Made by a program: the position numbers and the translations under genes
From: Faunimonas pinastri
Lineage (GTDB): Bacteria > Pseudomonadota > Alphaproteobacteria > Rhizobiales > Afifellaceae
Length of the DNA: 64,000 bases
NCBI RefSeq assembly: GCF_900110915.1
Contig: NZ_FOFG01000002.1
Location: 62,001 to 126,000 of the forward strand
Direction of reading: 5' to 3'
Shown here: positions 63,999 to 64,000 of the stretch, piece by piece
Position numbering within the stretch: position 1 is the stretch's first letter
How the letters are laid out: each line of letters starts with the position of its first letter
Notes under the pieces: model-generated
Told to the model about the DNA's origin: nothing
The model's database searches: none
What the model saw: only the letters and a program-made list of their open reading frames with translations

Positions 63999-64000
63999 CA

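Overview
This 64 kb window is a GC-rich, gene-dense chromosomal segment of an alphaproteobacterium of the order Hyphomicrobiales (Rhizobiales). The evidence is gene content and order: dnaJ-like/cobS/cobT/rpmB/DUF3108/helicase/S4/fdxA/carD, recJ/hom/aminotransferase/lipoprotein/phaC, aspS//rnd/ppx/ppk/hdaA-like, plsX/fabH/ihfA/merR, glyA/nrdR/ribE/ribH/nusB/thiL, and an ldtR-L,D-transpeptidase pair are all arrangements known from that order. A family such as Aurantimonadaceae is possible, but I cannot fix the genus. No phage, IS element, CRISPR array or rRNA operon is visible. One tRNA (Pro, GGG) is present. Almost everything looks vertically inherited.

Layout. 0-1.5 kb: end of a membrane protein gene, a winged-helix regulator and a UppS-like cis-prenyltransferase. 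1.5-3.8 kb: periplasmic copper cassette (DUF2946-like, PCuAC, CopC, CopD). 3.9-7.6 kb, minus: a YafK/DpaA-like lipoprotein, accA, xerD and a coupled 47-residue membrane protein. 7.8-10.8 kb: aroK-aroB-CorC-like. 10.8-15.8 kb: bolA-like, then J-domain protein, cobS, cobT and a phytase-like esterase. 15.8-23 kb: queuosine precursor transporter, rpmB, DUF3108 protein, a large RNA helicase with a Gly/Arg tail, S4 protein, fdxA and carD. 23-29.3 kb, minus: a SWFGD/BON protein, recJ, hom, aminotransferase and lipoprotein. 29.4-34.7 kb: phaC, then two tandem exported proteins that share a C-terminal module. 34.7-45.2 kb: aspS//rnd, then ppx, ppk, an HdaA-like protein, AI-2E permease, CDP-alcohol phosphatidyltransferase and ctaA on the minus strand. 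45.4-51.3 kb: DUF2842 gene and an exopolysaccharide core (Wzc-like, Wza-like, initiating glycosyltransferase, polymerase/ligase). 51.4-56.7 kb: tRNA-Pro, an unlisted 45-codon gene, merR-like, ihfA, fabH, plsX, DUF177, cytochrome bc1 chaperone and bamE. 56.8-64 kb, minus: thiL, nusB, ribH, ribE, nrdR, glyA, L,D-transpeptidase, ldtR and a partial membrane protein.

Working together. Several groups overlap by 1-8 bases (ATGA, GTGA or TTGA junctions), pointing to translational coupling. Envelope biology recurs: a lipid-carrier-type prenyltransferase, an L,D-transpeptidase with its MarR regulator, a DpaA-like enzyme, an exopolysaccharide export core, BamE, and phospholipid/fatty acid initiation (plsX, fabH). 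The most interesting leads are the tandem exported paralogs at 31.4-34.7 kb, the degenerate kinase domain of the Wzc-like protein, the divergent second-type UppS with its regulator, the missing ribD between nrdR and ribE, the 45-codon gene with its own terminator, and the structured leader in front of carD.
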